From Amycolatopsis jejuensis (GTDB taxonomy: Bacteria > Actinomycetota > Actinomycetes > Mycobacteriales > Pseudonocardiaceae), in contig NZ_JNYZ01000012.1 of NCBI RefSeq assembly GCF_000717335.1, positions 434,001 through 498,000 of the forward strand: a stretch of 64,000 nt of DNA, read 5' to 3'. A model generated the notes under the pieces. It made no database searches, was not told the origin of the DNA, and was given only the letters and a program-made list of their open reading frames with translations. Below, one piece after another: positions 36,071 to 45,839 of the stretch (the first letter of the stretch is position 1; each line of letters begins with the position of its first letter). The position numbers were made by a program, and so were the translations under genes.

Positions 36071-37493
36071 GCTGGTGGCCGGGGTCGATTCGTCGACCCA
36101 GTCGACGAAGGTGGTGGTCTGCGACGCGCGCACGGGCGAGATCGTGCGCACCGGCCGCGCACCGCATCCCGACGGCACCGAGGTCGATCCGGCGGCGTGG
36201 GGACAGGCCTTCGACGCGGCCACCCGCGACGTCCTCGACGGAGTCCAGGCCATCGGCATCGGCGGTCAGCAGCACGGGATGGTCACCCTCGACGAGCGTG
36301 GCGAGGTGGTCCGTCCGGCATTGCTGTGGAACGACACGCGCTCCGCGCAGGCGGCCAAGGACCTCGTCGACGAGCTGGGCGGACCCGGGGTGTGGGCGAA
36401 GTCGGTCGGGCTCGTGCCGGTGGCCAGCTTCACCGTGACCAAGCTCCGCTGGCTCGCCGAGCACGAGCCGGAGAATGCGGATCGCGTTGCCCAAGTCCTG
36501 CTGCCGCACGATTGGCTCACCTGGCGACTGCTCGGGGGTCCGGAAACCGCTTTCACCGACCGCGGCGATGCCTCGGGTACGGGGTACTTCTCGCCGACTG
36601 AAAACGCGTACCGGCCGGACGTTCTCGCGCATGCGTTCGGCGGCCGTACCCCGGATCTGCCGACCGTGCTTGGCCCGGCCGAGGCGGCCGGGCACACCGC
36701 CGGCGGGATGCTGGTTTCGGCAGGCACCGGCGACAACATGGCGGCCGCGCTCGCGTTGGAACTGGAGCCCGGCGACGCGGTGATCTCGATCGGCACCAGC
36801 GGCACGGTTTTCGGGGTCACCGAGACCGGCGCGGCCGACGCGAGCGGCCTGGTCGCCGGATTCGCCGACGCCACCGGCCGGTTCCTGCCGCTCACCGCCG
36901 CCCTCAACGCCGCGCGCGTGCTCACCGCGGGAGCCGCGATGCTCGGCGTCGACCTGCCGGAGTTCGATCGGCTCGCGCTCGCCGCGGAACCGGGCGCGGG
37001 CGGGCTCACGCTGCTGCCGTACCTCGACGGCGAACGTACCCCGAACCTGCCCGGCGCGACCGGGTCGATCCATGGCCTGACCAGGGCGAACATGACGCCG
37101 GAGAACCTCGCGCGGGCGACCGTCGAGGGCCTGCTCTGCGGTCTGGCCGCCGGGCTGGACGCGGTGCGCGCGCAGGGCATGGCCGTGCGGCGGGTGCTGC
37201 TGATCGGCGGCGGCGCGCAGTCCGCTGCGATACGGGCGGTCGCGCCGATCGTGCTCGGGCTGCCCGTGGTGCTCCCGCAAGTCGGCGAGTACGTCGCGCT
37301 GGGGGCCGCTCGACAGGCTGCCTGGGCGCTCGCCGGAACTGCCGAACCGCCCGCGTGGCAAGGAATCGAAAACCGGCTCGTGCTGGACGAGCCTGCCGGG
37401 GCGTTGCGCGCCACGGGCATCGAGATCCAGCGCCGCCACCTCGAGGCGCGCGAGGCCGCGCACGGGGTCCCCGCGAAATCCGGAAAGGACTGA
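36060..37493 (+). CDS. xylB: Xylulokinase (FGGY family)
   Basis: A 477-aa FGGY sugar kinase: GVDSSTQSTKVVVCDARTG (N-terminal phosphate loop), GIGGQQHGMVTLDERG and LWNDTRSA, the family's xylulokinase features. Also present are ISIGTSGTVFGVTE and the C-terminal ATP site RVLLIGGGAQSAAIRAVAP. It should phosphorylate D-xylulose or a related ketose for the pentose phosphate pathway. The ATG at 36060 lies inside the end of the DeoR-type gene, after GAGGAGGGG. No xylose isomerase or permease gene is adjacent. Confidence 0.92.
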   Translation: MTAELVAGVDSSTQSTKVVVCDARTGEIVRTGRAPHPDGTEVDPAAWGQAFDAATRDVLDGVQAIGIGGQQHGMVTLDERGEVVRPALLWNDTRSAQAAKDLVDELGGPGVWAKSVGLVPVASFTVTKLRWLAEHEPENADRVAQVLLPHDWLTWRLLGGPETAFTDRGDASGTGYFSPTENAYRPDVLAHAFGGRTPDLPTVLGPAEAAGHTAGGMLVSAGTGDNMAAALALELEPGDAVISIGTSGTVFGVTETGAADASGLVAGFADATGRFLPLTAALNAARVLTAGAAMLGVDLPEFDRLALAAEPGAGGLTLLPYLDGERTPNLPGATGSIHGLTRANMTPENLARATVEGLLCGLAAGLDAVRAQGMAVRRVLLIGGGAQSAAIRAVAPIVLGLPVVLPQVGEYVALGAARQAAWALAGTAEPPAWQGIENRLVLDEPAGALRATGIEIQRRHLEAREAAHGVPAKSGKD

Positions 37494-37497
37494 CCCG

Positions 37498-38607
<1,110 letters not shown>

Positions 38608-38618
38608 AGCCATGACGT

Positions 38619-38653
38619 GGGAAACTGGCACTCGCTATGATTGCCAGTTTCCC
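38619..38653 (+). promoter_or_regulatory. 12-bp inverted repeat enclosing the alr start codon
   Basis: GGGAAACTGGCA (38619-38630) pairs perfectly with TGCCAGTTTCCC (38642-38653). The 11-nt loop CTCGCTATGAT contains the alr ATG. As RNA it would hide the start codon region; as DNA it could be an operator or a terminator for the ABC ATPase gene 11 bp upstream. An in-frame GTG at 38667, past the hairpin, is an alternative alr start. Confidence 0.7.
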
Positions 38654-39755
38654 GCATGCCGAGACCGTGATCGACCTCGGCGCAGTGCGCCACAACGTGT
38701 CCCTGCTGGCCGCCAAGGCGGCTGGTGCCGAAGTCATGGGCGTGGTCAAGGGCGACGCCTACGGCCATGGCGCAGTGCCGGTGGCACGGGCAGCAGCGGA
38801 AGCAGGCGCAACCTGGCTGGGCACCTGCTCGCTGCAGGAGGCCTTCGACCTGCGGGCGGCCGGGCTCACCGGGCGGTTGTTCAGCTGGCTGGACGTGCCG
38901 GAGGTCGATTTCGCCCCCGGCATCGAAGCGGACATCGACCTCGGCGTCAGCTCCGTCAGCGAGCTGGCGCGGATCGCCGAGGCCGCCGTGCGGGTGGGGA
39001 AACCGGCTCGCGTGCACCTCAAGATCGACACCGGGCTGTCGCGCAACGGCTGTCCGCCCGCCGACTGGCCCCAGCTGGTCGAGGCGGCGGCTCGGGCGCG
39101 GAACGTCGAGGTGGTGGCCGTGTGGTCGCATCTGGCGCGCGCGGACGAGCCCGGGCACGAATCGATCGACGCGCAGGCGAAACTCTTCGCCGAGGCGTAC
39201 GACACCGCCCGCGCCGCCGGTCTCGATCCGATGCGGCACCTGGCGAACTCCGCGGCCACGCTCACCCGGCCCGACCTGCACTTCGACGTGGTCCGCCCGG
39301 GGATTGCGATGTACGGCCTCAACCCGGTGCCCACCGAAGACGACCTGCGTCCGGCGATGTCGTTCCGCTCCAGCGTGGTGCTCACGAAGCGGGTGGCGGC
39401 GGGCGAATCCGTGTCGTACGGGCACACCTGGACCGCGCCGCAGGACACCACGCTGGCGCTCGTGCCTGCCGGATATGCCGACGGCGTGCCGCGTTCGCTG
39501 TCCGGGCAGATGGACGTCCTGCTCGGTGGGCAGCGGCGGCCGGTGGCCGGGCGGATCTGCATGGACCAGCTGGTGGTCGACTGCGGGGACGACGCGGTTC
39601 GGGTCGGCGACGAGGTCGTGCTTTTCGGCAACGGCCGCTCCGGTGAGCCGACTGCGCGCGAGTGGGCGGATAAGCTGGGCACCATCGACTACGAGATCGT
39701 CACTTCGATGTACCGGCCGCGGGTCCGCCGCCGGTACGTGGGGGAGCAGGTGTGA
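38637..39755 (+). CDS. alr: Alanine racemase
   Basis: Alr makes D-alanine for peptidoglycan, with pyridoxal phosphate on Lys38 (MGVVKGDAYGHGAVP). The catalytic Tyr of the second subunit is in SVSYGHTWTAPQDT, and HLKIDTGLSRNGCPP and GRICMDQLVVDCGDD are further family motifs. 372 aa, full length. The ATG lies in the loop of an inverted repeat and lacks a good ribosome binding site, so translation may be controlled or start at GTG 38667. Its stop overlaps the next gene (GTGTGA). Confidence 0.95.
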   Translation: MIASFPHAETVIDLGAVRHNVSLLAAKAAGAEVMGVVKGDAYGHGAVPVARAAAEAGATWLGTCSLQEAFDLRAAGLTGRLFSWLDVPEVDFAPGIEADIDLGVSSVSELARIAEAAVRVGKPARVHLKIDTGLSRNGCPPADWPQLVEAAARARNVEVVAVWSHLARADEPGHESIDAQAKLFAEAYDTARAAGLDPMRHLANSAATLTRPDLHFDVVRPGIAMYGLNPVPTEDDLRPAMSFRSSVVLTKRVAAGESVSYGHTWTAPQDTTLALVPAGYADGVPRSLSGQMDVLLGGQRRPVAGRICMDQLVVDCGDDAVRVGDEVVLFGNGRSGEPTAREWADKLGTIDYEIVTSMYRPRVRRRYVGEQV

Positions 39756-40840
39756 CACCTTCGGCGCGGCTGTGGGCGATCGTCGGCGGGGTCGGAGCGG
39801 TGGTGACGGGTGCGGCAGCGGCCGTTGTCGCGGCGCAGCAACGCAAACCGGTCGAGGACCCGTTTGCCGACGAGCCATTGGGCGAGCTGAAGCCGGACCG
39901 TACGTCCACTGTCGCCGCCGAAGACGGCACGCCGCTGTCAGTCGAGGAGATCGACCCTGACGACGGTGAAGCACCGGAGCTGACTCTCGTCGGCGTACAC
40001 GGCTTCGCGCTTTCGCGGCGCTCGTGGCACTTCCAGCGCAGCGCGGTCGCTTCGCTGCGACTGCCGCGCGTACGGCAGGTGTACTACGACCATCGTGGCC
40101 ACGGCCTGTCCGGGGAAGCGTCCACGGAGACGTCCACTATCGAGCAGCTCGCGCGCGACCTCGACGGCGTACTGCGCGCGATGGTGCCCGAAGGACCGAT
40201 TGTGCTCATGGGACATTCCATGGGCGGCATGGTGCTCATGGAGCTCGCCGCGCAACGGCCAGACCTCTTCGACGAGCGCGTGTGCGGTGTCGTGTTCGTC
40301 GCGACCGCGGCGGGCGAAGTGGGGGCGCGCGGGTTGCCGCGGTCGTTGCTGTCGAAGTACAACCCGCTCACGCGCGGGGTCGGCGAGCTGGCCGGATGGC
40401 AGCCGGGTCTCGTCGAGTTCGTCCGTGCGGCGGGCGGACAGCTCACGCGACAGGCCGTACGGCGGCTCGCGTTCGGCAGTAGGGATGTCTCGCCGCGACT
40501 GGTCGACTTCATGCTGGAGATGCTTGCGGTGACGCCGGTGCGGGGGTTGGTCAACTTCGTCGGCACCCTCGGCAGCCACAACCGCTACGCTGCGCTGGCC
40601 GGGTTGAAGCATGCGCAGGTGCTGGTGATCGGCGGTGATTCGGATCGGTTCACGCCGTTCGCGCATGCGGAGCGGATCGCGGCCGAGCTGCCGGACGCCG
40701 AGCTGGTGCGGGTGCGGGGGGCCGGGCATCTGGTGCAGCTCGAGCAACCTGAGCTGGTGAACAGCGCGCTCATCGATTTGCTGCAGCGGTGCGGAGGCAG
40801 TGCCGCGCCGAACCGGCGGAACTGGTGGTGGACAAGGTGA
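39752..40840 (+). CDS. Alpha/beta hydrolase, membrane-anchored
   Basis: This 362-aa protein has an N-terminal hydrophobic helix (LWAIVGGVGAVVTGAAAAVVAA), then an alpha/beta hydrolase fold: LVGVHGFALSRRSWHFQ (oxyanion hole) and VLMGHSMGGMVLMELA (nucleophile Ser). The acid is in LVIGGDSDRFTPF and the catalytic His in RVRGAGHLVQLEQPE. All four catalytic elements are present. The substrate is unknown. The gene lies between alr and tsaE, coupled to both by GTGA overlaps, as in many actinobacteria. Confidence 0.9.
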   Translation: MTPSARLWAIVGGVGAVVTGAAAAVVAAQQRKPVEDPFADEPLGELKPDRTSTVAAEDGTPLSVEEIDPDDGEAPELTLVGVHGFALSRRSWHFQRSAVASLRLPRVRQVYYDHRGHGLSGEASTETSTIEQLARDLDGVLRAMVPEGPIVLMGHSMGGMVLMELAAQRPDLFDERVCGVVFVATAAGEVGARGLPRSLLSKYNPLTRGVGELAGWQPGLVEFVRAAGGQLTRQAVRRLAFGSRDVSPRLVDFMLEMLAVTPVRGLVNFVGTLGSHNRYAALAGLKHAQVLVIGGDSDRFTPFAHAERIAAELPDAELVRVRGAGHLVQLEQPELVNSALIDLLQRCGGSAAPNRRNWWWTR

Positions 40841-41292
40841 TTCTGGAGACTCCCGAGGACACGATGGCGTTCGGGCGGGCGCTGGGGGCGGTGTTGCGGG
40901 CGGGGGATCTGGTGTTGCTGGACGGTCCGCTCGGTGCCGGGAAGACGACGCTCACCCGGGGGATTGCGGATGGGATGGGGGTGGGTGGCCGGGTGAGTTC
41001 GCCGACGTTTGTGCTTGCCCGGGTCCATTCCGCGGGTGCTGGTGGGGTGCCGCTGGTTCATGTGGATGCGTATCGGCTCGGCGGGGATTTGACGTTGCTG
41101 GACGATCTTGATCTGGATACGGATTTGGAACGCTCCGCGGTGGTCGTCGAATGGGGCGAGGGGAGCGCGGAGCGGCTTTCCGAGGACCACCTGGTGGTCC
41201 GGCTGGAGCGGCGGGAGGATGACACGCGGGTCATGCGCCTTGAGCCCCACGGCACCTGGACCGAGCGGGTCGGCCTGGTCCCAAGTCCGTGA
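40837..41292 (+). CDS. tsaE: tRNA threonylcarbamoyladenosine biosynthesis ATPase TsaE
   Basis: TsaE is the ATPase partner of TsaB-TsaD in making t6A37 of tRNA. Walker A is LDGPLGAGKTTLTRG; SSPTFVLARVH (switch) and VHVDAYRLGG are family motifs, with VVEWGEG following. I chose the GTG at 40837, which overlaps the previous stop (GTGA); in-frame GTGs at 40825 and 40828 would add three or four residues. The last codons and the stop lie within palindrome copy B. tsaB and tsaD follow 8 kb downstream after an insertion. Confidence 0.92.
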   Translation: MILETPEDTMAFGRALGAVLRAGDLVLLDGPLGAGKTTLTRGIADGMGVGGRVSSPTFVLARVHSAGAGGVPLVHVDAYRLGGDLTLLDDLDLDTDLERSAVVVEWGEGSAERLSEDHLVVRLERREDDTRVMRLEPHGTWTERVGLVPSP

Positions 41293-41340
41293 AGGGAACC
41301 ATGAGGGAATCAGATTCCCTGATGGTTCCCTTCACGGACT
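41284..41340. repeat. Long palindrome, copy B, between convergent genes
   Basis: A 57-bp inverted repeat: 28-bp arms (41284-41311 and 41313-41340) around a single A, with one mismatch. The tsaE TGA (41290-41292) is inside the left arm and the convergent MFS stop begins 2 bp beyond the right arm. It is the reverse complement of copy A (2981-3035) except at the central base, including the position of the mismatch. Confidence 0.9.
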
Positions 41341-41341
41341 T

Positions 41342-42724
41342 TCAGCGGGGCTGGGTGGCAGCTTCCTCACTGGAGAGCGAAGGGGTGGACCCCGGCAGTG
41401 GTTTGCCCGAGTTTTCCTTCAACCGCAGCAAAGTGATTACGCCGACGAACCCGGCTGCCATCAAGTAATAGCCGGGCCATTTCAGGTCTCCCGTGGCCAG
41501 TACCAGTGCACTCATCACCAGCGATACGGTGCCGGCGAAGGCGGACACGAAGATGTTGAACGAGATCGACAAGCCGCCGTAGCGGACTTCCGTGGGGAAC
41601 AGGGCCGGGAGGGTGGACGGGCAGGTGGACGAGAAGCAGATCAGCAGCAGTCCCATCAGGATCAAGCCCAGCAGCACCGCCGCCATCGAGCCGCTCTTCA
41701 GCAGTAGCACCATGGGGATGCCCAGCACGATCAAGCCACCCGCGCCGACCCACAGGATGGGTTTGCGGCCGATCTTGTCGCTCAGCCTGCCGAGGAACGG
41801 GATCAGCAGCACGCCCAGCCACAACACCGCAATCTGCAGCCACTCGGCCGCCGTGGACGAGATTGCGTGGCCGCCGTTCGCGGCCATGGTGTCGGTGTCC
41901 TTGAGGTAGGTCGGCATATAGCTGGTGAGCATGTAGTTCGTGACGTTCCAGGTGACCACCAGGCCACCGGCCAGCAGCATCGTCGGCCAGTATTTCGCGA
42001 AGATCGTGCGGACGACGTGAGTGTTCTCGCGTTCGCCCGATTCGTCCAGCAGTTGTTGGAACGCAGGCGTTTCCTCGAGCCGCATCCGCAGGTACACCCC
42101 GACGATGCCGAGCGGGAGCGCGACCATGAACGGGATCCGCCAGCCCCACGAATCCATGAACGCCGGCGTCGACACCAGCGGCAGTACCGAAGACACGGTC
42201 GCGCCCAAGGCGTACCCGATGAACGTGCCGAATTCCAGGAAGCTGCCGAAGTAACCGCGGCGGCGGTCCGGGCTGTACTCGGCGATGAACGTCATCGCGC
42301 CCGCGTATTCGCCGCCGGTGGAGAAGCCCTGCAGGATTCGCGCGCACACCAGCAGGATCGGTGCGGCGAGACCGATCGAGGAGTACGACGGGATCAGCCC
42401 GATCAGGAATGTGCCGGTTGCCATCAGGATCACCGTCACGGCCAGCACTTTCGTCCGGCCGATCCGGTCGCCGAGCGGCCCGAAGAAGAGCCCGCCGAGC
42501 GGGCGCACGAGGAAGGCGACGGCGAAGGTGGCGAACGTCGCGAGCTGGGCCAGCGCGGGGTGGTCCGGCGGGAAGAACTGGGCCTCGATAGTGGTGGTGA
42601 GATAGCCGTAGACGCCGAAGTCGAACCACTCGGTGATGTTGCCGACCGCGGCCGCGCCGACTGCCCGGCGCATCGTCGCGCTGTCTGTGACGGTGCTGCC
42701 GCCCGACGGCCCTGCGTGTGTCAC
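41342..42724 (-). CDS. MHS-family MFS transporter (proline/betaine/dicarboxylate type)
   Basis: A 460-aa metabolite:H+ symporter. Signatures are AAAVGNITEWFDFGVYGYLT (helix 1), RPLGGLFFGPLGDRIGRTKV (motif A), RILQGFSTGGEYAGAMTFIA and LGRLSDKIGRKPILWVGAGG. The GTG at 42724 follows AAGGGAGCGAT and is preferred over the farther start. Twelve helices can be placed. The ProP/KgtP-like sequence suggests uptake of a small compatible solute or organic acid. It is convergent with tsaE across palindrome copy B. Confidence 0.9.
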   Translation of the reverse strand: MTHAGPSGGSTVTDSATMRRAVGAAAVGNITEWFDFGVYGYLTTTIEAQFFPPDHPALAQLATFATFAVAFLVRPLGGLFFGPLGDRIGRTKVLAVTVILMATGTFLIGLIPSYSSIGLAAPILLVCARILQGFSTGGEYAGAMTFIAEYSPDRRRGYFGSFLEFGTFIGYALGATVSSVLPLVSTPAFMDSWGWRIPFMVALPLGIVGVYLRMRLEETPAFQQLLDESGERENTHVVRTIFAKYWPTMLLAGGLVVTWNVTNYMLTSYMPTYLKDTDTMAANGGHAISSTAAEWLQIAVLWLGVLLIPFLGRLSDKIGRKPILWVGAGGLIVLGIPMVLLLKSGSMAAVLLGLILMGLLLICFSSTCPSTLPALFPTEVRYGGLSISFNIFVSAFAGTVSLVMSALVLATGDLKWPGYYLMAAGFVGVITLLRLKENSGKPLPGSTPSLSSEEAATQPR

Positions 42725-42901
42725 ATCGCTCCCTTCGCGTCCCAGGCTCACCTCGCAGAGCCCGATCACCACTTACCGCAAGCGACCGGCAGCCTAACGT
42801 GACACGTCTCACCCCCGCATCGGGGTGGCGGCGGTAACGCACGCCGGGGACCATGCGCTGTAGCAGGTGAATACCCATGCACCGGGTGAGGAGGAGCCGC
42901 A

Positions 42902-43006
42902 ATGACGGCAGTGTTCGTGGCCATCGCAAGCTGTGCAATCGCGGGAGTCGCCGTGGCGGCCACCCTGGCGACCTATGCCCAGCGCAAGTGGCGGGTCCGC
43001 GCCTGA
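42902..43006 (+). CDS. 34-aa single-span membrane microprotein
   Basis: A small frame of 34 codons: MTAVFVAIASCAIAGVAVAA, then TLATYAQRKWRVRA. It is one hydrophobic helix with a basic C-terminal tail. Support comes from a strong ribosome binding site (GAGGAGGAGCCGCA before the ATG) and a stop just 2 bp before the convergent carboxyltransferase stop. Function is unknown; it resembles small actinobacterial membrane peptides. A conservation check would decide. Confidence 0.5.
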   Translation: MTAVFVAIASCAIAGVAVAATLATYAQRKWRVRA

Positions 43007-43007
43007 G

Positions 43008-44324
43008 CTACGGCTCCACGATGCCGCGGGCCAGGCCTAGGGTGACTAGGTCTTGCGGGCGCAACAGCAGCTGGTCGGCTACGGCCGGTACCTCGGTGAG
43101 CGGGCGTTTCAGAATCGCCGCTGCGGCTTCTGGCGAGGTCACGGAGAAGTAGGCGTCTGGCGCGATCCACGTTGCGTCGGGGGTGGTTGCGAAGGCTAGT
43201 GCGCCGCCGGAGCCGCCTTCGCCGATTACTAGTGTGGTGACCGGTACTGCGGCGGTGGCGATCGCTTCGAAGAGTTCTGCGATTGCTGGGCCTACGCCGC
43301 CTTCTTCGGCTTCGGCGTCGTTTGCTGCGCCTGGGGTGTCTACCAGGGTCAGCACTGGGATCCCTAGGCGTGACGCTAGCCGTACTAGGCGTGCGGCGGT
43401 GCGGAAGCCTGCTGGACGCGTTGCGGTGCCGCACTGTGTTGCGTACGCGAGCGCGCGTCCTTCGCGCCAGCCGAAGCCGCATTGCACGCCTTCGTCGACG
43501 TGACCGGCTCGGTCGCCTTGTACGTTCTCTCGCCAGTCGAAGTACGCGTCGAGGTACTCCGGTGCGCGCGCTCGCGAAGACGCGCGCGCGGTTCGTACTG
43601 CGTCCCAACCGGTTTCGGGGGGCGTGACGGCGCGAAGGGCCGAAGGCGGCGGAGCGGCTTCGGTCGATCGGGACGTCAACAGCTGCAGCCAGCGGGTCAG
43701 TACGTCGCGCAGTTCCTCCGGCTCGACGACACGGTCGACCTGTCCCCACTCCAGTTTCGCTTCGACGCTGTACGCCTCCGCGGGTGACGTCCTCGGGCGT
43801 ACGCGCGAGCCGGCGAAACCTACCTGTGCCAACGGAAGTCCGAGCACGACGTCGGAACCGGCGCCGAGTGTTGCCCAGCCGCCGCCGGTGGTTGGGTCGC
43901 GTAGTACGGAGATCTGTGCGACGCCTGCCGCGCGCGCGTCTGCGGAGAGCCGCGCGATCCGCTGTAGCTGCGAAAGCGCGCGCATTCCGTGCTGCATCCG
44001 GCTGCCGCCGGTCGCGAGCAACGACACCACCGGTAGTCCGCGGTCTTTCGCGCGGGCGAAGGCGGCTTCGATCCGGTCGCCGGTCTGCTGGCCGATGGAG
44101 CCGCCGAGAAATCCGAACTCCCACGCGACAACGACCGTGGGTACCTCGCCGATCCGGGCCTCGCCGACAATCACCGATTCGGTTTCGGCGGTGCGGTTTG
44201 CCGCCTTCGTGCGCGACTCCGGGTAGCCCGGCCAGCCGATCGGGTCGTCCGCCTCGGTGTCCGCCAGGGACAGTTCGGTGAAGCCCGTGGTGAGGCCGGC
44301 CAGCAGCTCGCGCGCGGTGGTCAT
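43008..44324 (-). CDS. Fused acyl-CoA carboxyltransferase (beta-alpha, AccD-AccA type)
   Basis: A 438-aa protein with both halves of a biotin-dependent carboxyltransferase. The N-terminal half is AccD-like (GGSIGQQTGDRIEAAFARAK, LLATGGSRMQHGMRALSQL) and the C-terminal half AccA-like (LVDTPGAANDAEAEEGG, VIGEGGSGGALAFA). The AccD zinc finger is absent. It could transfer carboxyl to acetyl-CoA, or work in malonate decarboxylation (MdcD-MdcE are related). No biotin carboxylase or carrier gene is adjacent. It overlaps the upstream malonyl-CoA ligase-like gene by 4 bp, which links it to malonyl-CoA metabolism. Confidence 0.85.
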   Translation of the reverse strand: MTTARELLAGLTTGFTELSLADTEADDPIGWPGYPESRTKAANRTAETESVIVGEARIGEVPTVVVAWEFGFLGGSIGQQTGDRIEAAFARAKDRGLPVVSLLATGGSRMQHGMRALSQLQRIARLSADARAAGVAQISVLRDPTTGGGWATLGAGSDVVLGLPLAQVGFAGSRVRPRTSPAEAYSVEAKLEWGQVDRVVEPEELRDVLTRWLQLLTSRSTEAAPPPSALRAVTPPETGWDAVRTARASSRARAPEYLDAYFDWRENVQGDRAGHVDEGVQCGFGWREGRALAYATQCGTATRPAGFRTAARLVRLASRLGIPVLTLVDTPGAANDAEAEEGGVGPAIAELFEAIATAAVPVTTLVIGEGGSGGALAFATTPDATWIAPDAYFSVTSPEAAAAILKRPLTEVPAVADQLLLRPQDLVTLGLARGIVEP

Positions 44325-45781
44325 CCCAGCGCTCGTTTCATGATCTTGCCCATGTCGTTGCGGGGCAACGCGTCCAGGTACCGTACGACGCGCGGGCGCT
44401 TGTGCGGGGCGAGCAGTTTCGCCACGTGGTCGGCCAGTTCCTCGGCGGTCGGCTGGGTACCCTCGGGCACGACCCAGGCCACGATCCGCTCGCCGAGGTC
44501 GTCGTCCGGCTCGCCGGTCACCGCCACCTCGGCCACCCCGGGGTGCTCCAGCAGGGCGTTCTCGATCTCGCCCGCGCCGATCTTGTACCCGCCGCTCTTG
44601 ATCAGGTCGGTGGCCTTGCGGCCGACGATCCGCACGTAGCCGTCCGGGTCGCGGGTCGCCATGTCGCCGGTGCGGAACCAGCCGCCGTCGAGGGCGGCCG
44701 CCGTCGCGTCGGGACGATTGAGGTACTCGGTGAACAGGTTCGGCCCGCGGACCTGGATTTCCCCGACGGTGTCCGGCTCGGTGAGCTCGCCGCCGGACTC
44801 GTCGACCAGCCGCAGGTCGACCCCGGCCAGCGGCACGCCGACCGACCCGGGTTTCCGCTCACCATCGGCGCGGACGCTCGTGTTCATCAGCGTCTCGGAC
44901 ATCCCGTAGCGCTCCACGACCTGCTGTCCGGTCGCCGCCGCGATCCGCTGGTGGTCGTGCACCGGCAGCGCGGCCGAGCCGGACACGAGCAGCCGCGCAC
45001 CGCGCAGGGCGTCCGCCAGCGGCCGGTCGGTGGCGACGGCCTCGGCGATCCGGTGGTACATCGTCGGGACGCCGAACAGCATCGTCGCGCCTGCGGAGAG
45101 CTCCCGGGTGACGCCCTCGGTCGAGAACCGGCCGAGGTGCCGCACCGAACCGCCGCGGCGCAGCGGGCCGAGGATGCCGAGGATCAGGCCGTGCACGTGG
45201 AAGAGCGGCAGCCCGTGCACGAGCACGTCGTCGGCGGTCCACTGCCAGGCGTCCTCGAGCGCGTCGAGGGTGGCCGCGATCGCGCGGCGAGGCAGCACGA
45301 CGCCCTTGGGCGGGCCGGTGGTGCCGGAGGTGTAGACGATGAACGCCGGAGCCTCCTCGTCAGGTTCGGTGGCCGGCGGCGTACCGGTGCCGTCCAGCGA
45401 GATGTCGCGCCGGGGCAGGCCGGCCAGCCCGGCAGGCAGCTCGGCACCCGGTTCGGCGAGCACCAGCGCGGGGGCGCTGTCGGCGAGGATGTGCGTGATT
45501 TCGCGCTCGCCGATCTTGGGGTTGAGCGGCACCACGGGAGCCCCGGCGAGCAGCGCGGCGACCACGGCGACGCTGGTGTGCATCGTCGGCGTCGCCCACA
45601 CCGCGACCCGGCCGGCAGGCAGCTCGGCGGCCAGCGCGCCGGCGACCGCGCCAAGGTCGGCGTAGGTGAGGGACCGGTCGCCGAAGCGCAGTGCTTCCTT
45701 GGCGGAACCGGCGGCGACTGCGGGAAACAGCGGATCGGGCACTTCGCGGACCTCCTGCGTCACCGGCACCTGGATTCGCAC
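44321..45781 (-). CDS. Acyl-CoA synthetase, MatB (malonyl-CoA ligase) type
   Basis: A 486-aa ANL-superfamily adenylating enzyme: FIVYTSGTTGPPKGVVLP (P-loop A3), VVERYGMSETLMNTS (A5), DGGWFRTGDMATRDPDGYV (A7) and RNDMGKIMKRALG with the catalytic Lys. The A5 motif RYGMSET and SGSAALP resemble MatB, which makes malonyl-CoA from malonate. The GTG at 45781 is used; GTG 45763 is an alternative. Translationally coupled to the carboxyltransferase, it probably provides malonyl-CoA or methylmalonyl-CoA for fatty acid or polyketide synthesis. Confidence 0.85.
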   Translation of the reverse strand: MRIQVPVTQEVREVPDPLFPAVAAGSAKEALRFGDRSLTYADLGAVAGALAAELPAGRVAVWATPTMHTSVAVVAALLAGAPVVPLNPKIGEREITHILADSAPALVLAEPGAELPAGLAGLPRRDISLDGTGTPPATEPDEEAPAFIVYTSGTTGPPKGVVLPRRAIAATLDALEDAWQWTADDVLVHGLPLFHVHGLILGILGPLRRGGSVRHLGRFSTEGVTRELSAGATMLFGVPTMYHRIAEAVATDRPLADALRGARLLVSGSAALPVHDHQRIAAATGQQVVERYGMSETLMNTSVRADGERKPGSVGVPLAGVDLRLVDESGGELTEPDTVGEIQVRGPNLFTEYLNRPDATAAALDGGWFRTGDMATRDPDGYVRIVGRKATDLIKSGGYKIGAGEIENALLEHPGVAEVAVTGEPDDDLGERIVAWVVPEGTQPTAEELADHVAKLLAPHKRPRVVRYLDALPRNDMGKIMKRALG

Positions 45782-45839
45782 CGTACCGCGACTCGCCGGT
45801 ACCCACCTGAGACACGATTCACATCCGGCAGGGGTTGCC

